This document shows, piece after piece, positions 49,309 through 59,219 of a stretch of 64,000 bases of DNA. Both the position numbers and the translations under genes were made by a program. The notes beneath the pieces were generated by a model. It was given only the letters and a program-made list of their open reading frames with translations, was not told where the DNA came from and made no database searches. Source of the stretch: Thamnaconus septentrionalis (Eukaryota; Chordata; Actinopteri; Tetraodontiformes; Monacanthidae); the NCBI GenBank assembly GCA_009823395.1, contig CM020512.1, positions 5,151,405-5,215,404 on the forward strand. Reading direction: 5' to 3'. Within the stretch, counting starts at the first letter, position 1. Each line of letters begins with the position of its first letter.

Positions 49309-50149
49309 GCCTCGCCTGGAAATGCAAGTGGGGCACTTGGTGAGCAAATTTATTTTTTGTAATGAGATTAGCTGAAACGGTTCCTTGTCGCTGTTCCTCC
49401 CTGCGCCTAAGTGTAGTTTGTACGGCAGCCAAACACATTTACAGCTTCTGCAGCTCAATCATGCTCTTCAATCCCTGTGGCAGAAGAGACTCAAAGGAGT
49501 TGTGACGTTCAAGTGCCTGTTTGCGTAGGGATGAGATGCATTTAGCATATAGATAGCAAGGCAGGATGGTAGGCAGTTGGTCATAAAGAATAAGTGGCTT
49601 TCTGTATCAAGCTAGAAGAAAAGAGAAAGAGAGTAGTTCATTTTTTGAACTACCGAGTACATGCTACCTACAAACAGTACAGACTACCAAGTATACGCTG
49701 CTAGGTACATACTACCAGCTAGCTAGTAAATACTACCTATGACCAAAGCAGCACACATAGCATTCACTATACTGACAAGTAATGTTGAATATTAAAACAA
49801 ACTTTCTTGTCTTCCGGCTACTAGTGAGGTGTTGTATAGTCCCACGGTCAAGAGTAGCAACAGTTCAGACTCTAAATTGGCTGTGGATGTGGACGTGACT
49901 GTGGATGGTTATTTGCCTCTCCGTGTGGCTTTGCATCAATCTGCCAACTTGTCCAGGAGGTTGAAACACCCCTACTTTCCCCCTCGGACAGCCAAGGTAG
50001 GCACTGGCACCTCTTTGACCCCGAGTACAGTTGAATTGGCGGCAAACAATGGAAACAAGTGAAGCCTTGTGCCTCACTTTGACCTACTGTAGTGAGACGT
50101 GGGCAAAAGAGAAACATTTGGTCAAGTGAGGCAGCGAAAACCGCACAGT
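49309..50149. other. Intergenic sequence with imperfect short internal repeats, no gene seen
   Basis: From about 49645 to 49745 the words ACTACC, CTACCTA and ACATACTACCAGC recur imperfectly, forming a decayed minisatellite-like stretch. The rest (49810-50090) is mixed sequence. Confidence 0.4.
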
Positions 50150-50650
50150 CAGTCCAAGGAACAAGTTTCAAGATCAGCGGAATTATAATTGGATCTACGG
50201 GCATATATCTACATCGGCGCCACCCCGACCCTACTTTGCTCGATCATATTAACCACTCACAGTGTTATAACTCTTGCCCATATGGACGCCATTCTCTCCG
50301 CAAGCTTTGCTAATGTGGACTAAGGGCTGAGATATTGCGCCGATAAATTAAGTGGCCGTGTCGTTCGCCGGGTATTAATGGAATGAACCCAGGAATAGGG
50401 GGGTCTTTCATCTTTTGTGAGAAGAGCGTCCTGATTTCATCTAAATGTAGAGCAACATTTGGAGGACTATCAATCACGTAGAACCGTGAGAAAGAGCAGG
50501 CGGGTGCTGTAGGAATTATGCCCCAGAATGTCCTGCCTCCCTTTAATTTCCTGCGACAGCGTGCATTAGCTCTCATCAGCACCTTCCCGCCATCAGACTG
50601 GCAAATGATTATTGCGGCTGCCTCCACCAGCAGTGGAGTGGGACTAATGT
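50150..50650. promoter_or_regulatory. Strong candidate conserved non-coding element
   Basis: High-complexity unique DNA with GGAATTATAATTGGATC (about 50179-50195), GCTCGATCATATTAACCACTC (about 50239-50258), CCATATGGACGCC (about 50278-50290, CArG/CATATG-like), CCGATAAATTAAGTGGCC (50340-50357), GGTATTAATGGAATGAACCC (about 50372-50391; GGAATG is a TEAD-type site) and GGAATTATGCCCC near 50512. No protein-like frame. The arrangement of AT cores and GC spacers is typical of vertebrate enhancers. Confidence 0.45.
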
Positions 50651-51099
50651 AGCATGGGTTTTATGGTGTTTTTCCCCTCACATCGTGCCCTCACCTCCCC
50701 CCGATGCCGCTGCAAACCCTGCCTCCTTTCTTTTTCAGACTCCTCTTTTACTCTCTACTATATCAGACTCCATTCGTTTCTTTCCATCTCTCCTCTGAGC
50801 CCCATCTGCCTCTTGGGCCCTCGGGGGCCTGCCTTTAAAAAGCTGTGCTTCTTTTTTCATGCCCGTGTGTGTGTGTGCGTGTGTCTGTTCTCCAGCTACT
50901 AGGTACAGTAACTGGGGTCAGTCAAGCTTCAAACTAACGTTGCGCTCGGGGTCGGAAGCGTCTGTCCTTTTGTGGGCTTTGAGGGATGATGCAGTCTTGT
51001 CACTGGGGCGAGATGAGAAGATGAGTGTGTGCGCACGGAGTGGAAGAGATGTGTTGGCAGTGGCAGGTAGCTCTGCAACTAAAAGTGCCGCAGCAGCAA
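50651..51099. other. Intergenic sequence, no gene seen
   Basis: Pyrimidine-rich at 50690-50830 and a short (TG)n at 50864-50884. No gene. Confidence 0.5.
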
Positions 51100-51430
51100 A
51101 ATACATCAAAGAGGACATTTCCTGTCACGGCCGATGATGTTTGGCCCACTTCAAAAACTCCCATCAGAGCACCAATTAAAACTTGCAGCTGATTGGGGCC
51201 TTTCATTTTCCAACTGACAGGCATTCACAGGGCACCGCCGCTGCCGCCGCCACTGCCGCCGCCGCTGCCGCCACCGTATTGTCAAGGCGGCATTATGCAT
51301 GCATGAGTGTTTACGCTGCAGATAAAACATCTTTAATCACTGGATTTATGCCGCATCCCCATTTATCAGCTGTGTAACTAATGGCCACCGTGATGGATCG
51401 CCATAATACCATGTCCATCACTACGTCCTA
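51100..51430. promoter_or_regulatory. Candidate conserved non-coding element split by a GCC repeat
   Basis: Left part has CCAATTAAAACTTGCAGCTGATTGG (E-box CAGCTG near 51187). A (GCC)n-like repeat occupies about 51236-51272. The right part has CATTATGCATGCATGAG (about 51290-51306, with ATGCATGCAT), TCTTTAATCACTGGATTTATGCCGC (about 51331-51355) and GTGTAACTAATGGCC. The repeat looks like an expansion inside an otherwise complex element. Confidence 0.42.
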
Positions 51431-52114
51431 AAGTCCTCTTACTGTATATTGTGCCGCTAAACTCACCTCATCTATCTTCAACCCCCCCCCGGCCCCCCGC
51501 TTTCCCCCCACGGCTCTGTCCCGCTGGGTGATGCACGGCACAATTTCCATGACCAGGGCCGCACGCTGCGTCACACCTAATAGGGACGCGCCGCCGGGCT
51601 TGACAGACGAGAAGCGCAAGGAAGCCGCGCGCAGTGTCGCTCCGCCGGGTGACACCGGGCCCCTCCCCCTCTTGCTTTTAATGGCCCCTCAGGCTGCACC
51701 TGCCCGCCTCCCTGCCTCCCGGCCAACGGCAGCGTCCTCCAGGGCAGTTCGTCTTCATCAGGCGCGGGTCTGCACATGCGTGGAGTATCGATCCAGTGAG
51801 ACAACAAGTTCATTTGCGCTGTCTCCACTCGGGGCCGCTGCTATATGCCAGAACAGGCCCCGTGGAGGAGCTTTCATCTCTTTATTTGTTTTCTGAAGGA
51901 CCTATGGTTGGGTTTAAAGTGTATAGTAAAAAAAAAATTACATGTACAAGTCTAAATTGTTAGATGAGGTGGAACATCAGTTGACAAGGATTAAGACTAA
52001 CAATGTTATTTTGTACCGTCAGATATTAAATCTCACACGCATCTCATTAAGTGCCCGTCTCATCAACATTCATTTGCTCAACTTTCTCTTCAGCTAATCA
52101 TGGGTCAGTTCAGG
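51431..52114. other. Mixed intergenic sequence, no gene seen
   Basis: GC-rich until about 51890, with C runs near 51482-51500 and CpG-bearing words (GGGACGCGCCGCCGGGC near 51583), then AT-rich. Frames of 83-122 codons on both strands are mutually overlapping and compositional. Confidence 0.5.
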
Positions 52115-52440
52115 TCCTCTACCCAGGAGCACTTCTGTCTCCTGCTGGGAGGGATTTCAACTGGTGCCAAGCTAGATAAGATAATCCCTCTGGTGAATTT
52201 TGGGCACTTTTCTCCCGGTTGGTCCTCCTCTGCAAAGTTCCCAGGAGGCTTTTAAATCAGACGCCCTGAAATTTCAAACTTCTTTTTTCACCAGATGAAA
52301 CGGGGCTGCTGTTCAACATCAGTGCTCTTCTGAAGGTCTGAGCTCGTCACCAGTTGAGAAAACAACATTTTGCCAGTTTTGCCCAATATATTTTGCCAGA
52401 ATCATCAGTGGCGTCGTTGACATTGTAGCAGGCCAAGGCA
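52115..52440 (+). repeat. Diverged direct duplication, left copy
   Basis: Shares an ordered series of words with 52520-52805: a pyrimidine-rich lead (CTCCTGCTGGGAGGGATT against CTCCATCTCTGGGGGGATTG), GATAAGATAATCCCTCTGGT then GAATTTTGG, CTCCCGGTTGGTCC, GCAAAGTTCCCAGGAGGCTT and TTAAATCA, then a CAACATCAGTGCT word. The centre-to-centre distance is about 408 bases. The core TAATCC (52182-52187) is a bicoid/OTX-type homeodomain site next to a GATAA word. Both copies are heavily diverged, so the duplication is old. Confidence 0.65.
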
Positions 52441-52519
52441 GAGATCATCTAGTTGTCTTTCATTTACTCCATACTGAGGTCAATGAGGTCATTGTGGCAG
52501 CATGTGAGGCTGGGTGCTC

Positions 52520-52805
52520 CTCCCACCCCTCCACCCAGCAACACCTCCATCTCTGGGGGGATTGTGAGTCATCTGCAGGCTGGATAAAATAATCCCTCCG
52601 GTGAATTTTGGCTATACTTAGGACCTCCCTCCCAGTTGGCCCTGCTCAGCAAAATTCCCAGGAGGCTTTTTTAATCACATGGCTTCAAAATTAAGCCCTT
52701 TTAATTTAATTTTATTATTTTTCTGATGAAATGTCAATCAACACCAATGCTTTAGAAGAGGATTGGTGGGTTTCCAATTGCACAATGCAGACATTCTGAC
52801 TCCTG
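52520..52805 (+). repeat. Diverged direct duplication, right copy
   Basis: Contains GGATAAAATAATCCCTCCGG then TGAATTTTGG (52582-52610), CTCCCAGTTGGCCCTGC, GCAAAATTCCCAGGAGGCTT and TTTAATCACAT, and later CAACACCAATGCT, matching the left copy in order and strand. The TAATCC core is preserved (52590-52595), as is the GATAA-type word. A LINE fragment begins about 40 bases to the right. Confidence 0.65.
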
Positions 52806-52846
52806 GCATCAAAGTCATTGAGAACTAAACAACCTCATCATAAAGG

Positions 52847-53330
52847 AAGAAGAAGAAGACCTTTATTGATCCCACGATGGGGAAATTTGCATAATTACAG
52901 CAACAACAAAAAAGAAAAAAAGAAATTGGCTACAGTGCAAAAAGGTCAAGAATTATATTAACAGAAGATATAGACAAAATTAAAATATTTCTAAGTATGT
53001 ACAGAAAAAAGCGAGATAAAAAAAGCTTCAAAAGATATTTACATATTAAACGTTTGAATGTACATGTGCTACATGCTCTGCTAAATAGTTTCTATTGCAA
53101 TCTACATGAGAAATTTACAGTTATTGTAGATTTTTTTGTATCCTAGTGGATGCGATTTTACAAAGTGCAGTTGTACAGCCTGATTGCTGTAGGCAGGAAT
53201 GACCTGCGGTAGCGCTCCTTCTTGCACTGAGGGTGCAGCAGCCTCGAGCTGAAGGACCAACATTTACTGAGATGTGCAAACATATTACACATCCAACGTG
53301 CAACATTGTAGGTGATCTATTGGCATGAAA
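52847..53330 (-). mobile_element. 5'-truncated non-LTR retrotransposon (LINE), minus strand
   Basis: On the minus strand a reverse-transcriptase C-terminus (see 53158-53310) is followed by about 300 bases of AT-rich 3' UTR and then by AAATTTCCCCATCGTGGGAT, CAATAAAGG and a CTT/GAA tail at 52847-52860. This is the normal 3' structure of a LINE with a short simple-repeat tail instead of poly(A). The same terminal sequence occurs as a second copy at 39090-39195 on the plus strand. The 5' border near 53330 is approximate. The C-terminal motif is of the CR1/L2/Rex type, but I cannot fix the clade. Confidence 0.8.
53158..53310 (-). pseudogene. LINE reverse-transcriptase C-terminal fragment
   Basis: Reading on the minus strand, the last 50 or so codons end at TAA (53158-53160) and contain LLHPQC then KKERYRRSFLPTAIRLYN and CTL. 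The R-R-S-F-x-P-x-A-I-R-x-x-N pattern is the conserved extreme C-terminus of fish non-LTR retrotransposon ORF2. Polymerase and endonuclease domains are missing because the copy is 5'-truncated. The frame is still open over this stretch, indicating a fairly young insertion. Confidence 0.75.
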
Positions 53331-53639
53331 TTGAACTGATTTTATTTTTCAATAACACATAGTTAAAATAACGTATTCTTCAAAATAAGTAAGTGAAACT
53401 GAGCAGTTCTTATTTATAGTAAGGCGGCCATATTGAGCTGCCCGGAACGTGGATCTGCTCATTTTTTCTCCTGACATCACAGCTGGTGTAAGACGTGAGT
53501 TCAGAAAACAGGCTCGTCGACATATTAACCTTGTGTGCAACGCGCTCGATACCACCAAAACCTCCGACACACGGCTCGCCGCCTCGAGCACCCCCCACCC
53601 CTCCACACCCTTCTTCCCCCAGGCTAAAGTAAACGTTTT
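53331..53639. other. Intergenic sequence, no gene seen
   Basis: AT-rich to the left and a CACCCCCCACCCC run near 53590. Short open frames on both strands lack domains. Confidence 0.5.
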
Positions 53640-53835
53640 CTGACAAATGTTGGGTTTAGCGCTGCACTAATATGGCAGATGAAGTCAAAGGCTAAACGTC
53701 GTAATGTCTGCCATCAAGCGTGTCCCACGGTCATAATGAAGCTGCCGGCCGTGACGCATGGGCCGCAGCTCATGTGAAGTGACAGCATAATGTTCTCATT
53801 ACAATAAAAGAGGGACGATAGCTCTCTGGATCAGT
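53640..53835. promoter_or_regulatory. Candidate conserved non-coding element
   Basis: Unique sequence with GCACTAATATGGCAG (53663-53677), CGTCGTAATGTCTGCCATC (about 53697-53715), CGGTCATAATGAAGC (about 53729-53743), GTGACAGCATAATG and CATTACAATAAAAGAGGG (about 53797-53814, SOX-like). Several TAAT words are regularly spaced by about 30 bases. The AATAAA is probably incidental. Confidence 0.4.
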
Positions 53836-54959
53836 CAACAGGCACGGAAGAGGAGAGGAGATGAGCCGTGGGCTGCACCCGTTCTCCGTCCTGCCCAACC
53901 TGAAATTTGGAAATGAGACGGCTGAGGGGGGAGGGCGAGCGACCAATCACATCCTGTTTTAGCCCTCGGTTGCACTCACAAAAGCGATTTTTGTCCTTTT
54001 TGTCCGGCGGATGGTGCCGCTGTAGTCAGCCCTCACAACGAATAAGAATTGTGAATTATAATTGGGAGCATAATTCTACGTAACTTTCGGTGTTGGCAAA
54101 CAGCAGACTTCAGTTTTTTGGTTTGTTTATTCGTTGGTTTTCCCTCCACTGTCAGTACCCGCTTGATATCCGTCATAATCTTAGCAGATGCTCTCTGGGC
54201 AGCTTTCAGCTGTCACTTTCCTTCCTTTCCCCACGACCTGAAAATTCCACTCCAGTTGGATGAAATTACACAGCGCAAATACTTTTCCCACTCCTATGCA
54301 TTTGTTTTAGCAGGGAAAAGCAGAAAGGTTCCCGTGTGCGGGTCTGTGTTACAATATCTTAAGGTGAAGGTGAACTAATAACAATGCCAAGAGTAAATAT
54401 AATAAAATCTAATTTATGAAGCTAGTTGGGCAGGTTGATTGATGTTTGCCTTTCTTAAGTCTAACCAGCCATTAAGTGGCAATCAAGGGTAAATTTGATC
54501 CTTTTCTATTTCCCTTGTTTCAAAGGCCACACATCCACTTGTAAGCCTGTCGAGGCACAAAGCACCTCTATAAAATTCCCGGTAAAACTTTTAATGTCGG
54601 ACGGAAAATTTAACAGGTCGGGTTTTATGCTGTCCGCAGGGAGAGCGAGGTGGTCGGGTTTCGACGCAACAAGAGAATTCCCTCTTCAAGCTTTAACGCA
54701 AAATGGCCAAGTGGTTCGTGCGCGGGCTCTGAATACCAACAAGCTCCTGTCCGTTTGGTTTCTAACTAGGCAGGTCGCCTGCCTGCTTCCCCCCTCAAAG
54801 CGAATCCACGTGTTTCTTCCAGGCATCCAGTTGTCTGTCATGTATTATAGATGGAACAGCGAATTCCTGCACTATTCAGCCATCATCAGGCTGACAGGTA
54901 GGGGACGCCGTTATGACCGGCTTCAAAGGAAAGAAAAGGGCGGAGGGTGGGGTCTCATC
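53836..54959. other. Intergenic sequence, partly of regulatory texture, no gene called
   Basis: Contains GAATAAGAATTGTGAATTATAATTGGG (about 54040-54066, homeodomain-rich) and GCAAAATGGCCAAGTGG (near 54697). The 159-codon frame at 54495-54974 (plus) has no recognisable domain, so I do not call it. Confidence 0.4.
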
Positions 54960-55370
54960 TTTGAAAGGCACTGACACAGATGGTCCAAGTTATTAGCCCG
55001 GATACACGTGACGAGACCAATATTAATCACCGCCATCTAATCTCGTTTCCCGTCATGTATCAAAGATGACAATAATGGAAGTGGCCAGCAGCTGCCACTC
55101 AACGGCGGAACGGCTGCCCTCGGGCCTGCTGGAGGGACGGCGGTGGCGGCGGCACACGGTGACAATAGGAGGGACAAAAGTGAAAGAAATGGAAGAATAG
55201 TTAACCGCAGCAAAATGTGCTGGAATCTGAATAAATTCAGCTTCTTTTTTTTTTTTTTTACATCTTTGTTTATCAATTTCTTCACATGGTTCATTATCCA
55301 GGGAACTCAAGAGATCTACAAACACATCATATTTAGCCCTCTGTTTAGCACGTTCCGGTGAAAATCCTGG
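54960..55370. promoter_or_regulatory. Candidate conserved non-coding element
   Basis: GTTATTAGCCCGGATAC (about 54988-55004), CCAATATTAATCACCGCCATCTAATC (about 55017-55042), CATGTATCAAAGATGAC (55054-55070, with ATCAAAG, a TCF/LEF-type core) and CAATAATGGAAG (55070-55081) precede a GGCGGTGGCGGCGG stretch near 55138. After a T run (55241-55259) the unique texture resumes. TCF/LEF, SOX and homeodomain-like words are present. Confidence 0.4.
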
Positions 55371-56644
55371 CATTTGGCTTCCTGCTAAAAAGCACTATAT
55401 TTTGTGTTTTTGTTGTTGGACCTTCGACATGTTTGAGAGGACAAAGGAACCTCATCTGGGTGAGGGTGTTGTCACTAATCAGGTATCAGTACCCTTTGTG
55501 AAATCACCAAGGGTTGATCGCCCCCCCGGTAGAGCAAGAGAAAATATTTTTTGCGAGTTCGCTGTCACAATAGAGGCACATATTGTTGCTGACAAACACA
55601 TAAAGTGAATTTTGCATTGGGCTTTTGTGGAGATTTCTGCAATGGGGCTATAATGTCCTGGAGAACATTTTTTGGGGAATTGGTGGGTCACAATAACCAG
55701 GAGTGTGTGTTTTTCTCCCCTTTCAAGAGTCAAGAGGCTGTAGGCAAAGAGAAAAACAGTGTCTTGGGTTTCCATTACTGCGGCCAAAGCTAGGCTAAGC
55801 CCTCTGAGATTGGTATTGATCATCTGGCCGAGTTTAATGGCAAACAAGCATCTCTGTCAGAGCCGGGCAATCAGCTAAACACCGCAATGACCTCCTCCAC
55901 CTCAGCTGGGTTGAAGTGTTTGACATTTTCCCTTTGGAGAGCCACGGGCCAACATTATCATTCATTCAGAGATGTATTCCGAGCCAATATTTACTTTGTT
56001 AGCCCTGTTTTGGTTTTGAAGTCCACATTTTTTTGATCCAATTAAGCCTGGCATTGGCATCTCTATGCGCTCTGTATCGTATCCTGTTGGGGGGTCAAAA
56101 AAAGAGAATAGTCTTCAAGTGCCTGTGCCGATGCAGCCAACATTCAGCCATAACACGAAGTTATTTCGGCGAGTTGTACAACCTATAATCACAAAATTTG
56201 ACCTGGATAAAAAATCTTTTCTGACCTGGATTAAACTTAAAACCACACAGTTTCCAATGATTTTAGTATTTTATTGCACACCATAGACACAAAGGAAAAT
56301 TCTAAGGGTATTGGGGGGGAAATAACGAGGAAGGTACGGCTCTTTTCAGTTTTCACTTTTAATAAGAAAATAAACTTCCTGTCAAGTCAAGGGCTCCAGC
56401 TCGGGCAGCAACAGACAGACAGAACCTTGTGAATCAGAGAAATCACACACCAGTCTTATAGTTGGCCTACAGAATCAAACTATTGGCCCCTGAGAATTCT
56501 AGCTATTAATAGCTTGGATCTCTCATCACTCTTCTATTTTTTATTTACAGTTGAGGACAGCATTGCACACTCAAGGGGGTGTCTTGGACGTTTCCTTGCA
56601 CATTACAAGAATAATTAGATGCAGCCTTCCCAAAGGACTTGTGT
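55371..56644. other. AT-rich intergenic sequence, no gene seen
   Basis: Unique AT-rich DNA such as CCAATTAAGCCTGGCATTGG (56038-56057, an imperfect inverted repeat CCAAT...ATTGG) and TTCTAGCTATTAATAGCTTGG (about 56497-56517, containing the palindrome AGCTATTAATAGCT). These may mark regulatory DNA. No protein-like frame. Confidence 0.45.
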
Positions 56645-56722
56645 CATACCTCAGCAACTACTTTATTAGCCGCCTTGCTTGTACCGAGTACCTAACAAAG
56701 TGGACCGTGAATAAGTATGCAA
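56645..56722. mobile_element. Extreme deletion derivative of a Tc1/mariner-like element
   Basis: ACTTTATTAG followed by CCGCCTTGCTTGTACCGAG matches, with small changes, the left end of a widespread Tc1-like vertebrate/fish transposon ('ACTTTATTAGGTACACCTTG ... GTACCGGGT'). TACCTAACAAAGTGGACCGTGA matches the right end ('TACCTAATAAAGTGGCCGGTGAGTG'). The two ends are joined with no transposase between them. ACTTTATTAG (about 56659-56668) and CTAACAAAGT (56691-56701) are inverted to each other at 9 of 10 positions. Family identity is from memory. Confidence 0.55.
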
Positions 56723-57639
56723 ATGCTTCAGAATTGTCTAGAGGACAAATGTTTGGCTACAGATGGCTTCTAACCTGACTAATAATGGAAGTCCTGCATA
56801 TTTGCACATTACCAATTTTTGAAAAGACAGACTTGCCTGCTGGTGTTATCAATCCTGCTGCTGGTGCCAAACAACAACAAAAACTTTAAAAAGTTTTATT
56901 ATTTCTCACAGGCCTGAAGGGTCCAAACTCTTCATACATTTTCCATTAACAAATCTACATTTTAATGTGTTTTTTTTTTTTTTTTTAGTTTTAAATTTGC
57001 CAGTTGCAAGAACAAACTAAGCTCAAAAAGAAAAACAATCAATATAGAGGCTTGAGTGAGGCTTTGGAATGCAATATAAAAGGTCAAAACTTAGCAGACA
57101 GTAGAGAATATGTGAAAACAATCAGAACAATTTTCATTGTCAATGTATTTAAAGTGCAGATAGTTCAGGTGGTTTGGTTTTTGGAGTTTGTCAAGTAGAC
57201 TTCAGAACAAAATAATTTAATGTCACATATATGGTGGCATCCATGCAGGTTTTGGTCCGTGACTGGCTATATTTACTACCCTGTCAATATTTCTAACCTG
57301 TGTTGACTAATAATAGCATTTAAAAGAAAGCTGGAAAACTGGATAAAAATACATTTCCTTGGATGGCAGCAACAGGGAAGGAAAAAAAAATATTTGCATT
57401 ATTGCAGTTTCTTCGCCTCGGAGAGAGAGAGAGAGCCCTGTGAGATGACCACACACATGGAAAGTGTGAAATTATTCTCAATAAATCTTTCGGCCAGCTA
57501 ATCCCTATCCACCATTTCTCTTTTGCTCCACTTGAAGGGGAAACGTTTACAGTAAACGTCACCGTCTCTTTATATTTTTATTTTTTTCATCCTGCAACAT
57601 AAAACCCTTGCGGACGTTAAAATGTCTCTTATGTCGCTG
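56723..57639. other. Intergenic sequence, no gene seen
   Basis: AT-rich sequence with a T run at 56972-56987 and a small GA run near 57421-57434. No structure beyond this. Confidence 0.5.
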
Positions 57640-58015
57640 GATCTCTGTTCTGGTGCTCATCATGTCCCAGAACCTCCGCCTTTGTTCTGCGGTAATTGTG
57701 GCCATGTGTCTCCCTTCCCTGTTAATCTCTCCACCCGCCGCCTGACTTGTCTCTTCATGGAGGTTTTCAGCTGTGACCAGGGCAGAGGCCTCTGATTTCA
57801 CACTTCTGTCAGCCCACATTACGGCCTTTCTGAGAGCCGTCTCACTCGCCCTCGGTGCGTATTTGTTGAGGTGTGATTGCGGCTCCGGATGCCCGTCATG
57901 ATTAAATTAAGTGTGAGAATTCGAGGAAAGCCGATGGCTGTTTGTGGTAATATATTCAATGCATTGCGCCGTTTGGGCTTTCGCCCGTGTGTATCAGAGG
58001 GCCTTGAAATGATTT
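57640..58015. promoter_or_regulatory. Candidate conserved non-coding element
   Basis: Unique, complex sequence, including GCGGTAATTGTGGCC (57688-57702), CCCTGTTAATCTC, CGTCATGATTAAATTAAGTG (about 57894-57913), GTGGTAATATATTCAATGC (about 57944-57962) and a small inverted repeat GGGCTTTCGCCC (57974-57985). It ends immediately before the MITE at 58060. A minus-strand frame of 86 codons crosses it, with no domain. Confidence 0.42.
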
Positions 58016-58059
58016 TGGTGTTTGAAAAAAAAAGAGGTCAATAATGTCAAAGCAGTAAT

Positions 58060-58387
58060 TTAAAGGGGCAATAAGTGATTTTCCACAGCTGTAGAAGGCG
58101 CAACTCAGGGCAACATGCCCCTAGTCTAGTATGTGAAGCTCTGAACATCCACTGAGTGAGTAGTGAAAATGTAGAGTGTCAATGGAAGTACATGATAGCG
58201 TGAATGTCCTGTGAACGAGCTGGACATGCTGATGTTAAAACACTAAAATGATGCTGGATAGAATCCTGGATCCAGAGGGTTGGTGTTAGTTACCAGAACC
58301 CTGTTACTGTGTCATGTGTCCAAGGGGACAACTATCAGTGATGGACCTGCATCCAATGAAACCAAACATCGCGAATTACCCCTTTAA
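58060..58387. mobile_element. TTAA-flanked MITE (non-autonomous DNA transposon)
   Basis: The left edge reads TTAA|AGGGGCAATAAGTG and the right edge reads GCGAATTACCCCT|TTAA, so the target-site duplication is TTAA (58060-58063 and 58384-58387). The ends AGGGGCAAT and AGGGGTAAT are inverted repeats differing at one base. Length without the duplication is about 320 bases and there is no coding frame. TTAA duplications are known for piggyBac and Kolobok superfamilies; the A/G-rich terminus fits Kolobok slightly better than the CCC terminus usual for piggyBac. The parent transposase is not in this window. Confidence 0.7.
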
Positions 58388-59219
58388 TGACAGTTACCTA
58401 TTCTTAAAATTGACTTAATAGAGGCCATTTGGAAAGACTTTGTTTTCAGACCTTTTTTCCTCTGACGGTTTAGGACCCAGCTTGTCTTGCCTTTTAAATC
58501 ACCTGCAGATTCTGTATTCTAACCAATCAGAGAACGGCTTGGAATGGACTTGTTGCTGCTGCGCCAGACAGGCCTTCCCAGTAAGTGTAGTGCGACTGTG
58601 TTTCAGCGCCACTCAGAGCCTCATCCACTTCATCCACTCGATATCTCCAAACGAATGGCTGCGTAAGCGAAAACCAGCCGACCTGGAAAACACAAACTAG
58701 ACGGATCATTACGCAGCAGGTAATTAGTGGAGGCCAGGAATGGCTCTGGACCTAATCCCAGCTTTCTTGGCGAGAAATTGTAGCGAACCTGCGTGACGTA
58801 AACTGTATGCGCAAGTGGCGGAAACAGTTGTGCTACATTAGGGTTTATTGCAGTCATATAAGCCTACTCAGTGTTATCGTCCCACTTTATCATCCCAAGA
58901 GGCTTTTCTCGAAGACTCTTTCGTTATTCACCCCATAAATCAACACTGGATAAACTTTTCAGAACATAAGAGATTCCATCCGCTGGGCTGAGATCAGCTC
59001 ACTCACACTTTAAGGCCTTGGAATCAAGCCAAAAACTCGTCTCACCATCTTCAGGCGTTTTTTTTTTGTTCTTTTTTCATTTTACTGACTGGAGGTTTTA
59101 TGGGTCACTCAAAAATTTGGATTTTGAGTTATTTGTTTTTCCGTAGCTCAGCCTCATAGCAGCAGGGGAGAGAAGGAGCTGAGTTTAGCTAGCCAGCGGT
59201 GGGGGGGCTCAGTGAACCA
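58388..59219. other. Intergenic sequence, no gene seen
   Basis: Unique mixed sequence with regulatory-looking words (GCAGGTAATTAGTGG near 58717, GGTTTATTGCAGTCATATAAG near 58841) and T runs near 59058. A G run lies at 59201-59207. Confidence 0.45.

Noticed and set aside
49088..49438. Frames with polyglutamate, polylysine or polyphenylalanine runs
   Set aside because: They are translations of the CTT repeat in different frames.
54495..54974. 159-codon plus-strand frame
   Set aside because: No domain and no gene context; the open stretch can occur by chance at this length in 64 kb.
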